From positions 17,059 to 81,058 of the forward strand of contig NZ_SOFL01000049.1 of assembly GCF_004402695.1 (NCBI RefSeq): a DNA stretch of 64,000 bases. Reading direction: 5' to 3'. The DNA comes from Cryobacterium adonitolivorans. GTDB taxonomy: Bacteria; Actinomycetota; Actinomycetes; Actinomycetales; Microbacteriaceae. A program made the position numbers and the translations under genes. The notes under the pieces were generated by a model that searched no databases, had not been told where the DNA came from, and saw only the letters and a program-made list of their open reading frames with translations. Numbering within the stretch: position 1 is the stretch's first letter; every line of letters begins with the position of its first letter. Positions 52,337 through 61,100 of this stretch are shown here, in pieces.

Positions 52337-53328
52337 CCCCGCCAACCCAGCACCCACACGACGGGGCGACCCTGGCCGGGGTCGTCGTGGTCGGCTCGAT
52401 CAACGCCGACCAGGTCACCACCGTCGCGCGTCATCCGCTGCCCGGCGAGACGCTGATCGGCACCTCGATCGCCGTCCTGCCCGGCGGCAAGGGCGCCAAC
52501 CAGGCCGTCGCCGCGGCCCAGCTCGGCGCCCGGGTGAGCATGGTCGGCGCGATCGGTCGCGACGCCCTGGCCTCCTCCGCCACCGCGATCCTCGAATCCG
52601 CGAACGTCGACCTGTCGAACGTGCGGGCCGTGGACGGGCCCACCGGCCTGGCCGTGATCACCGTCGCCGCCGACGGCGAGAACACCATCATCGTCATCCC
52701 CGGGGCCAATGCCGCGGTGGCTGCCGACGTCGTCGGCCAGAGTGCCGACCTCATCGCCGGGGCCGCCGTGGTGGTCCTGCAGGGCGAGATCCCCGCTGCG
52801 GCAAGCACGGCCGCCGCCCGGCTGGCCCGCGGACGGGTCGTGCTCAACCTCGCCCCCGTGATCGAGCTCGACCCCGCCACGATCGCGGCCGCCGACCCCC
52901 TGATCGTGAACGAACACGAAGCCGCGCTGCTCCTCGCGCAGCTCACGCCCGGCGCGCCTCCGCCCGCCTCGGACGCCGAGGCGGTGGCGCGGCTGCGCGA
53001 GTGGGGGGTGACCTCGGTCGTGCTCACCCGCGGTGCGCTCGGTGCGATCATCTCCGACGTCGAGGGCACGGATGCCGTGGCCTCGCCCGTCGTGGTGGCG
53101 GTCGACAGCTCCGGCGCCGGCGACGCCTTCGTGGGCGCGCTGAGCGCCCGGCTCGCCGCCGGCGACACCCTCCGCGAGGCGGTCCGGCTGGCCGTGCGGG
53201 TGGGGGCATTCGCGGTGCAGTCCCGGGGAACGCAGCCGTCCTATCCGCACGCGGGCGACAGCCTCCCCGAGGTCCGCTCCGAGGTCCGCACCGATTTCGC
53301 CATCGAGAAGAACGAGGCACGCCCGTGA
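52333..53328 (+). CDS. rbsK: Ribokinase
   Basis: A 331-residue PfkB-family kinase that phosphorylates D-ribose to ribose-5-phosphate. Seen: VVVGSINADQVTTVARHPLPGETL, GGKGANQAVAAAQLGA, NLAPVIELDP, VVLTRGALGAI and the catalytic AVDSSGAGDAFVGALSA. The start overlaps rbsB and the stop overlaps rbsD (GTGA), so the three are tightly coupled. Confidence 0.94.
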   Translation: MTPPTQHPHDGATLAGVVVVGSINADQVTTVARHPLPGETLIGTSIAVLPGGKGANQAVAAAQLGARVSMVGAIGRDALASSATAILESANVDLSNVRAVDGPTGLAVITVAADGENTIIVIPGANAAVAADVVGQSADLIAGAAVVVLQGEIPAAASTAAARLARGRVVLNLAPVIELDPATIAAADPLIVNEHEAALLLAQLTPGAPPPASDAEAVARLREWGVTSVVLTRGALGAIISDVEGTDAVASPVVVAVDSSGAGDAFVGALSARLAAGDTLREAVRLAVRVGAFAVQSRGTQPSYPHAGDSLPEVRSEVRTDFAIEKNEARP

Positions 53329-53708
53329 AACGCACCGGCATCCTGAACGCCGACCTGAACGCGGCGCTCAGCCGCCTGGGTCACGGCGACATCGTCCTCA
53401 TCGCCGACTGCGGGATGCCCGCCCCCGCCGGGGTGCCGGTGATCGACCTCGCCCTGGTGCACGGCGTTCCCCGCTTCGAGCAGGTCCTGGACGCCCTGCT
53501 GGGCGAACTCGTCGTGGAGCGCTGCGTCGCCGCGAAGGAGGCGCAGGGCACGGTCGCCGGGGACTGGCTGAACGGGCGCTTCAGCGACATCGAGTACATC
53601 GGGCACGGAGAGCTCAAGGCGCTCTCGGCGTCGGCGCGGGTGTTCGTGCGCACCGGGGAGGCCACCGCGTTCGCCAACGCCGCGCTCGTGTGCGGGGTGC
53701 CCTTCTAG
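53325..53708 (+). CDS. rbsD: D-ribose pyranase
   Basis: A 127-residue RbsD, which interconverts pyranose and furanose forms of ribose so that the kinase receives its substrate. Seen: GILNADLNAALSRLGHGDIVLIADCGMPAP with the catalytic His, IDLALVHGVPRFEQVLDALL, and the C-terminal VRTGEATAFANAALVCGVPF. The GTG start overlaps the rbsK stop. It closes the operon. Confidence 0.94.
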   Translation: MKRTGILNADLNAALSRLGHGDIVLIADCGMPAPAGVPVIDLALVHGVPRFEQVLDALLGELVVERCVAAKEAQGTVAGDWLNGRFSDIEYIGHGELKALSASARVFVRTGEATAFANAALVCGVPF

Positions 53709-53719
53709 TCCGCCGGTCG

Positions 53720-53798
53720 GCGAGTTGCCCCGTTCCGGGCGAGCTGCCCCGGCACAGCGGCGCACCTCGTCCGAAGGTGGGCATCTCGAGCGGAATTA
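53720..53798. repeat. 79-base intergenic repeat, copy B (right of ribose operon)
   Basis: Homologous to 47567-47643 in the same orientation, with the same nested hairpin arms (GAGTTGCCCC... and the ...GGGCATCTCG outer pair). It begins 12 bases after the rbsD stop and ends in the first iron box. The two copies bracket the whole ribose operon. Confidence 0.7.
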
Positions 53799-53848
53799 GG
53801 TTAGCCTTTCCATCCCCTGATCAGGGGGATTAGGCAAGGCTTTCCACG
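53796..53848 (+). promoter_or_regulatory. Two possible iron boxes around a palindrome, upstream of the VIT gene
   Basis: Box 1 (53796-53814) matches TTAGGTTAGGCTAACCTAA at 13 of 19 positions, starting with nine in a row. Box 2 (53830-53848) matches at 12 of 19. Between them is a perfect 14-base palindrome, CCCCTGATCAGGGG (53814-53827). The block ends about 36 bases before the preferred start of a metal transporter gene, so DtxR/IdeR-type control is plausible. Confidence 0.55.
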
Positions 53849-53884
53849 CTGGCGGTGCCGATGGGAGGTGCCTATGGTGACTCT

Positions 53885-54652
53885 ATGGCCATCCTCTCGC
53901 CCCCGTTCTTCCGGCCCTTTCACGCCGTCCCGGATGCCGCAGCGCCCGCCGACATGGCCCGCGCGTCGCTGGGCGGCAGCCTGGCCACCCGGCTCAACTG
54001 GCTGCGCGCCGGCGTGCTCGGCGCCAACGACGGCATCGTCTCCGTGGCGGCCATCGTGGTCGGTGTCGCCGGCGCCGGGGGCAGCACTCCCGCGATCGTC
54101 GCCGCCGGAGCGGCCGGCCTCGTCGGCGGCGCGATCTCGATGGCGCTCGGGGAGTACGTCTCGGTGAGCAGCCAGAGCGACAGCCAGCGCGCGATGATCG
54201 AAAAGCAGAAGCGCGAGCTGCGTGACGACCCGGCCGGCGAGCTGGACGTGCTCACCACCCTCTACGAAGAACGCGGACTGGCCCCGGCCACCGCTCGCCA
54301 GGTGGCCATCGAGCTCACCGAGAAGGATGCGCTCAAGGCGCACCTGTCGCTCGAGCTCAACATCGTCGAAGAGGATGTGGCCAGCGCCTGGCACGCCGCC
54401 GGCGCCTCGGCCCTGGCCTTCTCCCTCGGCGCGATTTTGCCGTTGCTGGCGATCCTGCTGCCGCCGGAGAATGTCCGTGTCCCGGTGACGTTCCTCGCCG
54501 TGCTGGTCGCCCTCGCGCTCACCGGCGCGCTCGGCGCCCGACTCGGCGGCAGCCGCCTCGCCCGCGCCACCGTGCGCGTGGTCACCGGCGGTGCCGCGGC
54601 GCTCTTCATCACCTGGCTGGTCGGCACCATGTTGGGTACCAGCGCCTTCTAG
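53885..54652 (+). CDS. VIT-family metal transporter
   Basis: A 255-residue VIT1/CCC1-family membrane protein that moves Fe2+ or Mn2+. Seen: NWLRAGVLGANDGIVSVAAIVVGVAGAG (first helix with the family DGI), a second helix ending ISMALGEYVSVSSQSDSQRA, a cytoplasmic acidic helical region with EIxxL-type glutamates that bind metal, and three C-terminal helices. Starts at GTG 53855, ATG 53861 and ATG 53885 are all possible; none has an ideal ribosome site. Confidence 0.88.
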   Translation: MAILSPPFFRPFHAVPDAAAPADMARASLGGSLATRLNWLRAGVLGANDGIVSVAAIVVGVAGAGGSTPAIVAAGAAGLVGGAISMALGEYVSVSSQSDSQRAMIEKQKRELRDDPAGELDVLTTLYEERGLAPATARQVAIELTEKDALKAHLSLELNIVEEDVASAWHAAGASALAFSLGAILPLLAILLPPENVRVPVTFLAVLVALALTGALGARLGGSRLARATVRVVTGGAAALFITWLVGTMLGTSAF

Positions 54653-54671
54653 CGAGTGAGCCCTGCTCGCG

Positions 54672-54801
54672 CGAGATGCCGCGAAGGGCCCCCTCGCGGT
54701 CTCCCCACGGGCCAGTCGCGTCCTCTCGGCAGCGGGGCTCCCCGCGAGACGACGCAAAGCGCCCCGCATGGGCATCCACGGGGCCTCTTGCGTCATCTCG
54801 G
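54672..54801. repeat. Four-copy palindromic repeat cluster
   Basis: A motif near CGAGATGACGCAAGAGGCCCC occurs four times in alternating orientation: + at 54672-54692, - at 54709-54728, + at 54745-54765, - at 54780-54800. Neighbouring copies pair into two hairpins. It lies between the convergent VIT and M50-like genes. The layout is that of a REP/BIME cluster. Confidence 0.7.
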
Positions 54802-54854
54802 CGCCTGCGACCGGCACCGACGAGCGGCACCGGGGCGCGCCTCGCCCCCACGGG

Positions 54855-55562
54855 CTAGAGCAGGCCGAGCAGCCGCGCCGCGCCCGCCATGCAGCCGCCG
54901 GCGACGGCGAAGAACACGACGACCCAGAACAGGCCGGGCAGGTGGCTGAGCCGGGCCAGCTGGTCGGCATCCGAGGCGGTGCCACCGCGCCGCGACCGGG
55001 TGGCCTGCAGCTCGACGACGGTGCGCAAAGCCCCGATCAGCAGGAACGCCGTGACCAGCACGGCGAAGATGCTCTGCACGGCGGGCGAGCCGAACCAGGT
55101 GACGGCGAAGACCACCGCAGCGGTGACGGCCACCGACCACAGTCCGAACCAATTGCGGATCTGCACCAGCAGCAGCGCCAGCGCCGCGAGCAGTGCCCAG
55201 AGCAGGCCGATATCGTGGCCGAGGCTGAGCATCCACGCCGCCCCGAGCCCGAGCAGGGCCGGCGCCATGTAGCCGGCGAGCAGGGTGAAGACCATGCCGA
55301 GGCCGCGTGGCTTGCCGCGGCTCACGGTGAGGCCGGATGTGTCGGAGTGCAGCCGGATGCCCTGCAACCGACGCCCGCCGAGCGCCGCGACGAGCCCGTG
55401 GCCACCCTCGTGCACGATCGTGATGCCGTGCCGGGTCAGCTTCCAGGCCGGGGGCACAAACACAAGCAGGGTGGCCGCGGCGATGGTCAGCCACACGGTC
55501 AGTGCCGGCAGCGGAGCGTTCGTGGCCGAGACGCGGTTCCAGAATTCGAAGAGCAGGTCCAT
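54855..55562 (-). CDS. M50-like membrane metallopeptidase
   Basis: A 235-residue membrane protein with the zinc-protease motif HEGGH at residues 51-55 inside the second hydrophobic segment, followed by about five more membrane helices. This is the short M50B-like family (peptidase_M50B), common in actinomycetes and of unknown substrate. The second metal-binding Asp motif of site-2 proteases is not obvious. It starts 1 base after the GNAT gene stop. Confidence 0.82.
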   Translation of the reverse strand: MDLLFEFWNRVSATNAPLPALTVWLTIAAATLLVFVPPAWKLTRHGITIVHEGGHGLVAALGGRRLQGIRLHSDTSGLTVSRGKPRGLGMVFTLLAGYMAPALLGLGAAWMLSLGHDIGLLWALLAALALLLVQIRNWFGLWSVAVTAAVVFAVTWFGSPAVQSIFAVLVTAFLLIGALRTVVELQATRSRRGGTASDADQLARLSHLPGLFWVVVFFAVAGGCMAGAARLLGLL

Positions 55563-55563
55563 C

Positions 55564-56142
55564 TCAGGCCTCGGTGGCCAGGACCATTTCCAGGTGCCGC
55601 TCCGAGGTGCGGTGCGGGTCCGTGATGTAGTCCCCGGTGGGCCGGCCGCCATTCTTCTCGTAGAAGCGGATGGCGCGGTGATTGCTTTCGTGCACGTGCA
55701 GGTAGAGCCGATCGAGGTGGTGCTCCTCGGCGACCCAGGTGCGGACGGCGACGAGGAGTTGCGTGGCCACTCCGGTGGGTCCGCGATAGGAGGGGTCGAC
55801 CCAGACGCCCACGAGATTTGCGCGCACCGGGCCGTTGACCGGAGTCTCACCCGGCCGGTAGCTCGGCGGGCCGGAGGACACGAAAGAGGCCATTGTGCCG
55901 ACCCACTGCTCGCCCGGGGGGCGTGCGACAACCTGGAAACTGGTGGGTTCGGTGTTCCGGGCGCCGCGCTGGCGCCAGTCCGCTTCGGTGAGCGCGAGGG
56001 CGGCGGCGAATGATTCAAAAAAGCCCAACGGGAAGTTCGCGATGGAGCGGAGGCGGATATCGCGTAGGCCAGCCCAATCGTCAGCGGTGGGACAGTAGAG
56101 CTCCACTTCGCGAGGCGCGGCGGGTGTTCGTGTTTCGGCCAT
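55564..56142 (-). CDS. GNAT-family N-acetyltransferase
   Basis: A 193-residue GNAT. Seen: the central strand LVGVWVDPSYRGPTGVATQLLVAVRTWV with the acetyl-CoA loop (R/Q-x-x-G-x-G/A variant RGPTGVA) and LYLHVHESNHRAIRFYEKNGG, the typical C-terminal block. Substrate unknown. Followed closely by the M50-like gene, with which it may be co-transcribed. Confidence 0.86.
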   Translation of the reverse strand: MAETRTPAAPREVELYCPTADDWAGLRDIRLRSIANFPLGFFESFAAALALTEADWRQRGARNTEPTSFQVVARPPGEQWVGTMASFVSSGPPSYRPGETPVNGPVRANLVGVWVDPSYRGPTGVATQLLVAVRTWVAEEHHLDRLYLHVHESNHRAIRFYEKNGGRPTGDYITDPHRTSERHLEMVLATEA

Positions 56143-56176
56143 CAATGGAGGCTAGTCGTGTTCTATGACCAACGGG

Positions 56177-56548
56177 TCAATCGCCCGGTCCCGCGGCCAG
56201 GTAATCGGCGAGGATTCGCGCGTGATTGATGTGTGCGTCCCTGGCGCCGTAGAGCAGGGTGGTGCCGCTCGGGTTCCGTGCCGCGAGTTCGCGCAGCTCG
56301 GTAACAGCCCGGGCTGTGTTCGGTTCTGTGTCCAGTTCGGCGCGGTAGCGGGCGGTGAATTCGTCGATCCGGTCCGGGTCGTGGTTCCACCACGTGCGTA
56401 GGGTCGGGGACGGGGCCACGTCCTTGAGCCACGCATCCAGCCGGGCGCGCTCTCTGCTGATGCCCCGCGGCCACAGCCGGTCGACCAGGACTCGGCAGCC
56501 GTCGTCAGCGGACGCGTCATCGTGAATGCGCTTGATACGGAAAGCCAT
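56177..56548 (-). CDS. DUF488 family protein
   Basis: A 123-residue protein with the DUF488 hallmark RVLVDRLWPRGISRERARLDAWLKDVAPS and TLLYGARDAHINHARILADYL. The family is widespread and its function is unknown. ATG 56548 is preferred over an upstream GTG at 56554. Confidence 0.86.
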   Translation of the reverse strand: MAFRIKRIHDDASADDGCRVLVDRLWPRGISRERARLDAWLKDVAPSPTLRTWWNHDPDRIDEFTARYRAELDTEPNTARAVTELRELAARNPSGTTLLYGARDAHINHARILADYLAAGPGD

Positions 56549-56585
56549 GACCACACCGTAGACCTCACGAACAGGGTGGGGCGCG

Positions 56586-57281
56586 TCAGACCCGAGCCGG
56601 AGCGTGCGCGCGGGGCCGTCCGCCGAGCACCCGGGCGGTGCTCACCTCCGGCCGCAGGTCGAGGCGGCGCAGCAGCTGCGCGTTCACGGCTACCACCACC
56701 GTCGAGGCCGACATCAGCAGGGCCCCCACCTCCATGGACAGCACGAAGCCGACCGGGGCGAGCACCCCGGCGGCCAGCGGCACAGCGAGCAGGTTGTAGC
56801 CGGCGGCCCACCAGAGGTCTCCGAGCAGCATGATCACGATCAGTAGGGCGAGCTCCCACCAGAAGTCGAGCTCCATGGCCAGGATGCCCAGGGTTGAGCC
56901 CCAGGAGGAGAGGAACGCCATGGTGATCGCCAGCGCGATCAGCAGCATCATGCCGGAGGAACGCTGCCTGAGCTCGGCCACCGCGCCGGCGAGGAACGGG
57001 CGGCCGCCCCAGACGTACATCACGGTGCCCAGCAGTGGCGAGACCCACGCGGCCCAGGCGGTGTCGGGCAGGTCGTAGGCCAGGAGTATGGCGAACATGC
57101 CGCTGAAGGCCACGACGGGCACGGCCAGCACCAGCATCACCCAGAACAGTCGCCGGAACTGGCCGACGTGGTCGCCGTGCCCGGCATGGCCCATGGCGCC
57201 GTGGTCCATCGCGGCGTGGTCCGTCGATGATGAGGGGCCGGAGGCGGGCGGGTCGAAGGAGTGATCTGAGCGGGAAGACAT
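56586..57281 (-). pseudogene. Copper P-type ATPase (CopB-like) lacking all cytoplasmic domains
   Basis: A continuous 231-residue frame. Residues 20-40 are His/Met-rich (DHAAMDHGAMGHAGHGDH), and residues 41-153 match the first four helices of CopB-type ATPases (FWVMLVLAVPVVAFSGMFA, WVSPLLGTVMYVWGGRPFL, GMMLLIALAITMAFL). At residue 154 (near 56820) it jumps to LWWAAGYNLLAVPLAAGVLAP and TVVVAVNAQLLRRLDL, the last helices. The actuator TGE, the CPx helix, DKTGT and GDGxND are all missing: roughly 450 residues gone in frame. It cannot pump; a residual metal-binding membrane role is conceivable. Confidence 0.82.
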
Positions 57282-57292
57282 GCTGCCACCGT

Positions 57293-57309
57293 ATACCCCC
57301 TAGGGGTAT
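57293..57309. promoter_or_regulatory. CsoR-like copper operator
   Basis: ATACCCC, CTA, GGGGTAT: a 17-base palindrome of the type bound by CsoR copper-sensing repressors. It is 11 bases before the collapsed CopB start and 73 bases before the SHOCT gene, so it could control both. No CsoR gene is in the window. Confidence 0.75.
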
Positions 57310-57382
57310 CAATGTAATAGAGATAAACGCGGCTACCGTTGGAGCACGACCACTCGCGCTTGTCCGAGGAAAGGGAGCCTTA

Positions 57383-57619
57383 ATGATGTGGGGATACGGA
57401 ATGAACCCGGTCTGGCTCTGGCTGTACGGGCTGCTGTCGCTGGGAGCGACAGTGGTGCTCATCGTGTGGACCGTGCGGGTGTTCCGCAACGACTCGTCAA
57501 GCCCGGTGGGCCCGCGTACGAGCGACGCCAGGCGCATCCTCGACGAGCGGTACGCCCGCGGCGAGCTCACGACAGAGCAGTACCGGCAACAGGTCACCGA
57601 GCTCGGCGAGCAGCCCTGA
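57383..57619 (+). CDS. SHOCT-domain small membrane protein
   Basis: A 78-residue protein: a short N terminus MMWGYGMNP, one membrane helix VWLWLYGLLSLGATVVLIVWTVRVF, then a SHOCT domain DARRILDERYARGELTTEQYRQQVTEL. Such proteins are often found in copper-response clusters. GAAAGGGAG precedes the first ATG by six bases. It is divergent from the collapsed CopB gene across the CsoR-like palindrome. Confidence 0.8.
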   Translation: MMWGYGMNPVWLWLYGLLSLGATVVLIVWTVRVFRNDSSSPVGPRTSDARRILDERYARGELTTEQYRQQVTELGEQP

Positions 57620-58000
57620 TCCGGTACCGGCGCTGGCGGCCTCGGTGGCCAGGCCGATTGCCCAGCTGGCCGGGGTCAGCCGATAGCCGAAGTTGCGCGC
57701 CCCGCAGTCCATCAGCATCGCCGAGGCCACCCCGATGACGGTCCCCGCCGCCAGCGCGGTGCCGGGCAGGTCGTGCCGGAGCCGAATCGCCCAGCGGCCC
57801 AGACCGGGTGCGGCCCAGCTCTGCTCGCTTTCGTCGACCACCCGCTCGGCCTGCGCGAGTGCCGTGTGGCGGCCGGCCGGCAGGTGCAGCCACGTGGCCG
57901 GGTCGGCGTAGATGGCGTGCACGTCGGCCACGTCGGCCACGGCGAGAGGCGCCAGCCGCGGGCGGGCCGTAGTACGGCCGAGTGCATAACTCCTGCAATT
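57620..58000 (-). pseudogene. GNAT acetyltransferase, 3'-truncated
   Basis: A frame starting near 58003 reads RPRLAPLAVADVADVHAIYADPATW, VVDESEQSWAAPGLGRWAIRL and FGYRLTPASWAIGLATEAA, matching RimJ/RimL-type GNAT enzymes up to the acetyl-CoA helix. The match ends near 57635 and the frame then runs on inside the opposite SHOCT gene, so the last third, including the closing strands, is missing. It is probably non-functional. Confidence 0.6.
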
Positions 58001-58077
58001 CATCCGACCGGACGTCGGCGCCCACCGGAATCACGCGGAAGTGCGCCGCAGCGGCAAAATTCTGCAGGAGTTGTGCA
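57983..58077. repeat. Spaced 15-base inverted repeat
   Basis: TGCATAACTCCTGCA (57983-57997) and TGCAGGAGTTGTGCA (58063-58077) are complementary at 14 of 15 positions, the one mismatch being a G-T type pair, and enclose 65 bases. The left arm lies at the start of the truncated GNAT; the right arm lies before the end of the large membrane-protein gene. It resembles the ends of a short palindromic element. Confidence 0.5.
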
Positions 58078-58129
58078 CCCTCGCACCCGGGGCGGCGGAC
58101 TGGGCGCGGGGTGCTGTGGGGGAGGCGGG

Positions 58130-61100
58130 CTACCGCAGCGTGGAGATCTTGAGCGCCGCCGACTTGAAGTTCTGGATGCGCTGCTCGTACCGCGCGGCGA
58201 GCACGATCAACAGCACCCCGCCGATGCCGAGCCAGAGCCACCACTGCACCGAGACGTAGAGGAGGGCGATCCACGGCCAGAGCTGGGCGAGCGCGTGCAG
58301 CAGCAGCACCGTCGCGCCGAGCACGAACGGAGCCTGCAACCGCCGTGCGGTGCCGAGCAGCAGCACCGCGATCGCGACAACGCCGAGGCCCACCACTCGC
58401 CAGAGCGGGCTGAAACCCAGGTCCAGCAGCAGCGAGGGCACCAGCAGCAGGAGCAGACCGGGCGCCAGCGCGAGCCAGCTGTCCGCGGAAGACACGCGCC
58501 GAAGGTGCACCAGTCCGGCCGCCACGAGCGCCAGCGCCAGCGGCACGCTGACGATCTCGACGGGGTCCGGCACGTCGTGGATCACGCCGGCCACGAGCAT
58601 CCCTGCGGCACCCGCGAGGGCCACCCAGGCGATGAGCCGGCCCAGGGGGCTGCGATCGCCCCAGAACGCGGCCAGGAACACCGCCGCGAAAACCCAGACC
58701 ATCAGCACCACGCGCAGTGTGGCCAGCGGCGGGTAGCCCAGCGCGATCACTTCGGCGAGCACGGTGCCGAGCAGGGCCGCGGCGACGAGGGCGTAACCGC
58801 CCCGGAGCGGCAGACTCGTCGCGTCGGGGGAATCCGAGCTGTGGGCGACCCAGACCAGGCAGGTTCCGGTCGCCACCAGGAGGGCAGCGGCCGGCAACAG
58901 CCAGGCCTCAAGTTGGCCGGTGGGCCCGGCGGGCGCTCCGGACAGGGCGACGATCCGCAGGCCGGCTGTGGCCACGACGCTTATCGTACCCACCAGGCAG
59001 GCCGGCCAGGCGAGCAGGGCCCAGCGGGCATGGTTCACGAGCTGGGCGCCCAGGATGGCCACGGCACCGCCGATCGCCAGGCTGAGCACCGCACGCACCA
59101 GCGTTCCCTCTGCGGCGAGGACGGCGCTGGGCAGCAGCGCCACGGCCAGGCCAACGGCGAGCCCGGCCTGCACCAGTCGTGCCGAGGGTACTGTGGTCGC
59201 AGTGTCCTGAGCCCGGCCGATGACCCGAGCCGCGATCAGCTGACCGACGATCAGGGCGAGCCCGAGCGGAACGGTGCCCAGCTCGACGGGGTCGAAGAGG
59301 TCCCGGCCGAGACCGGCGATCAACACCAGGAAGCCGGCGGTGACGAGCAGCCAGGCCAGCAGGTCACCGGCGCGGCTGCGGTCGAACCAGCGCACGGCGA
59401 TCTGCAGCACGGCGAACAGCCCGATCAGGGCGATCACCCGGCCCTCGGCGAAGGCGGCATAGGGCAATGCGGCGGTTTCGGCGCCGAGGATGCCGGCGAG
59501 GGCAACGCTGACGAGGCCGTAGCCGAGCAGGCGGCGTGGCGCGACCTGGTGCACGGTCGCCGCCGACGCGGCACCGGCATCCGCCGCACCGGTGCCCGGA
59601 ACCGGCCGGACCAGCGCCGGAGAGCGGGCGATGACGGTGTAGCCCGCGCCGATGAGCAGCACGGCGGCCGGCAGCAGCCAGGCTTCGAGCCGTCCGTCCA
59701 GACCGGCCGGCGAGACGAGCAGTGGCCGGATGCGTCCGGACGCCGTGACGACGACGGCGAGGGCACCGACCAGAACGCCGGGCCAGGCTACGACAAACCA
59801 ACGCGACCGGGTGATCAGCAGGGCTCCGCCGATGGCGAGGATGCCGCCGACGGTGAGCACAAGCCCCGGGCGAAGTAGGGCACCCTGGGCGCCCTCGACC
59901 GCGCTGGGCAGCAATGCCAGACCCAGGCCGACGGCCAGCCAGGCCGACACAACCGGGCCGGAAGCAGGTCCACGAGCGGATGCCGGGGCGAGCGGCGAGC
60001 CGAGGAGCCCGGCGGCCAGGAGCTGCCCGATGATCAGGGAAAGCCCCAGCGGCATCGTCGTGAGTTCGAGCGGGTTGGGCAGGCTGAACCCGAGGCCGGC
60101 CAGCAGCGCGACCAGGCCCGCGGCCCAGCTGACCCAGGCGAGCACGGTGCCCGCGGGGCTGCGGTCGAACCAGCGCACGGCCACGTGCAGCACGGCGAAG
60201 AGGCCGACCAGGGCGATCACGCGTCCCTCGGCGTACGGGCCGTGCGGCAGCGCGGCGGTCTCCGCGCCGAGGATACCGAGCAGCGCCAGGCCGACGAGGC
60301 CGTAGCCGAAGCCCCGGCGCACGCTGCGCGGCCCGGTCGCAGTGGCGGGTGTTTCCGCCATCGTGCCCGGGGCGAGAAACGGCGTGTTCGTGATGATGAT
60401 GCCGCCGGTGAACACCAGCAGCAGCGCCGCGGGCAGCAGCCACGCCTCGAGGCGCCAGTCGGGGCCGGCCGCGCCGGGCGTCGGCAGCGACAGGATGCGC
60501 CCGGTCGCCGTGATCACGACCGCCGCGGCTCCCACGAGCAGGCTGGGCCAGGCGAGCAGGCTCCACCGGGGGCGGCCGAGCAGCACGGCGCCGCCGACGG
60601 CGATCAGGCCGCCCAGAGCCAGGGTGAGCAGTTGGCGCACGGCGTCGTCGGTGAGGCCGGCGGCGGTGAGGGTCGAGGCGCCGGTTGAGGCTGCCACGAC
60701 GGCGCTGGGCAGCAGCACCAACGCGAGCCCGGCACCGGTCCATGCCCACGCGGCGCCGGCGGGCCGGACGCCGTTCGCGACCCCGGGGCGGGCCGTGACG
60801 AGTTGACCGGCAACCAGGGCGAGCCCGACCGGCACCGTCACGAGCTCGAACGGATCCACCGCGCCGGCGACGAGGGCGGCCCCGGCGGCGAAACCGGCCA
60901 GGGCGGCACTGGTCCACGCCACGACGGCGCCGAGCGGCACTCGCTGTCGCCAGAGCGCCAGCACGTGCCCGACGGCCAGGCCGGCGAGCAGGGCGAAGGC
61001 GCGCCAGGCAGCCAGACCCGAGGTGTCGAACGAGGCCGCTTCCAGCAACGTGAGGGTGCCAAGGGCCACGAGCAGGAGCACGACACCGGCGCGGTCCCTG

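Noticed and set aside
53724..53800. CRISPR-like repetition near the end of the ribose operon and at 54672-54801
   Set aside because: Repeats are few, inverted and without regular spacers, and no cas gene is present; they are palindromic intergenic elements.
57773..59878. Plus-strand frame of about 700 codons over the GNAT remnant and the large membrane gene
   Set aside because: It is Gln/Arg/Glu-rich antisense to a hydrophobic protein, the expected shadow of Leu/Ala codons.
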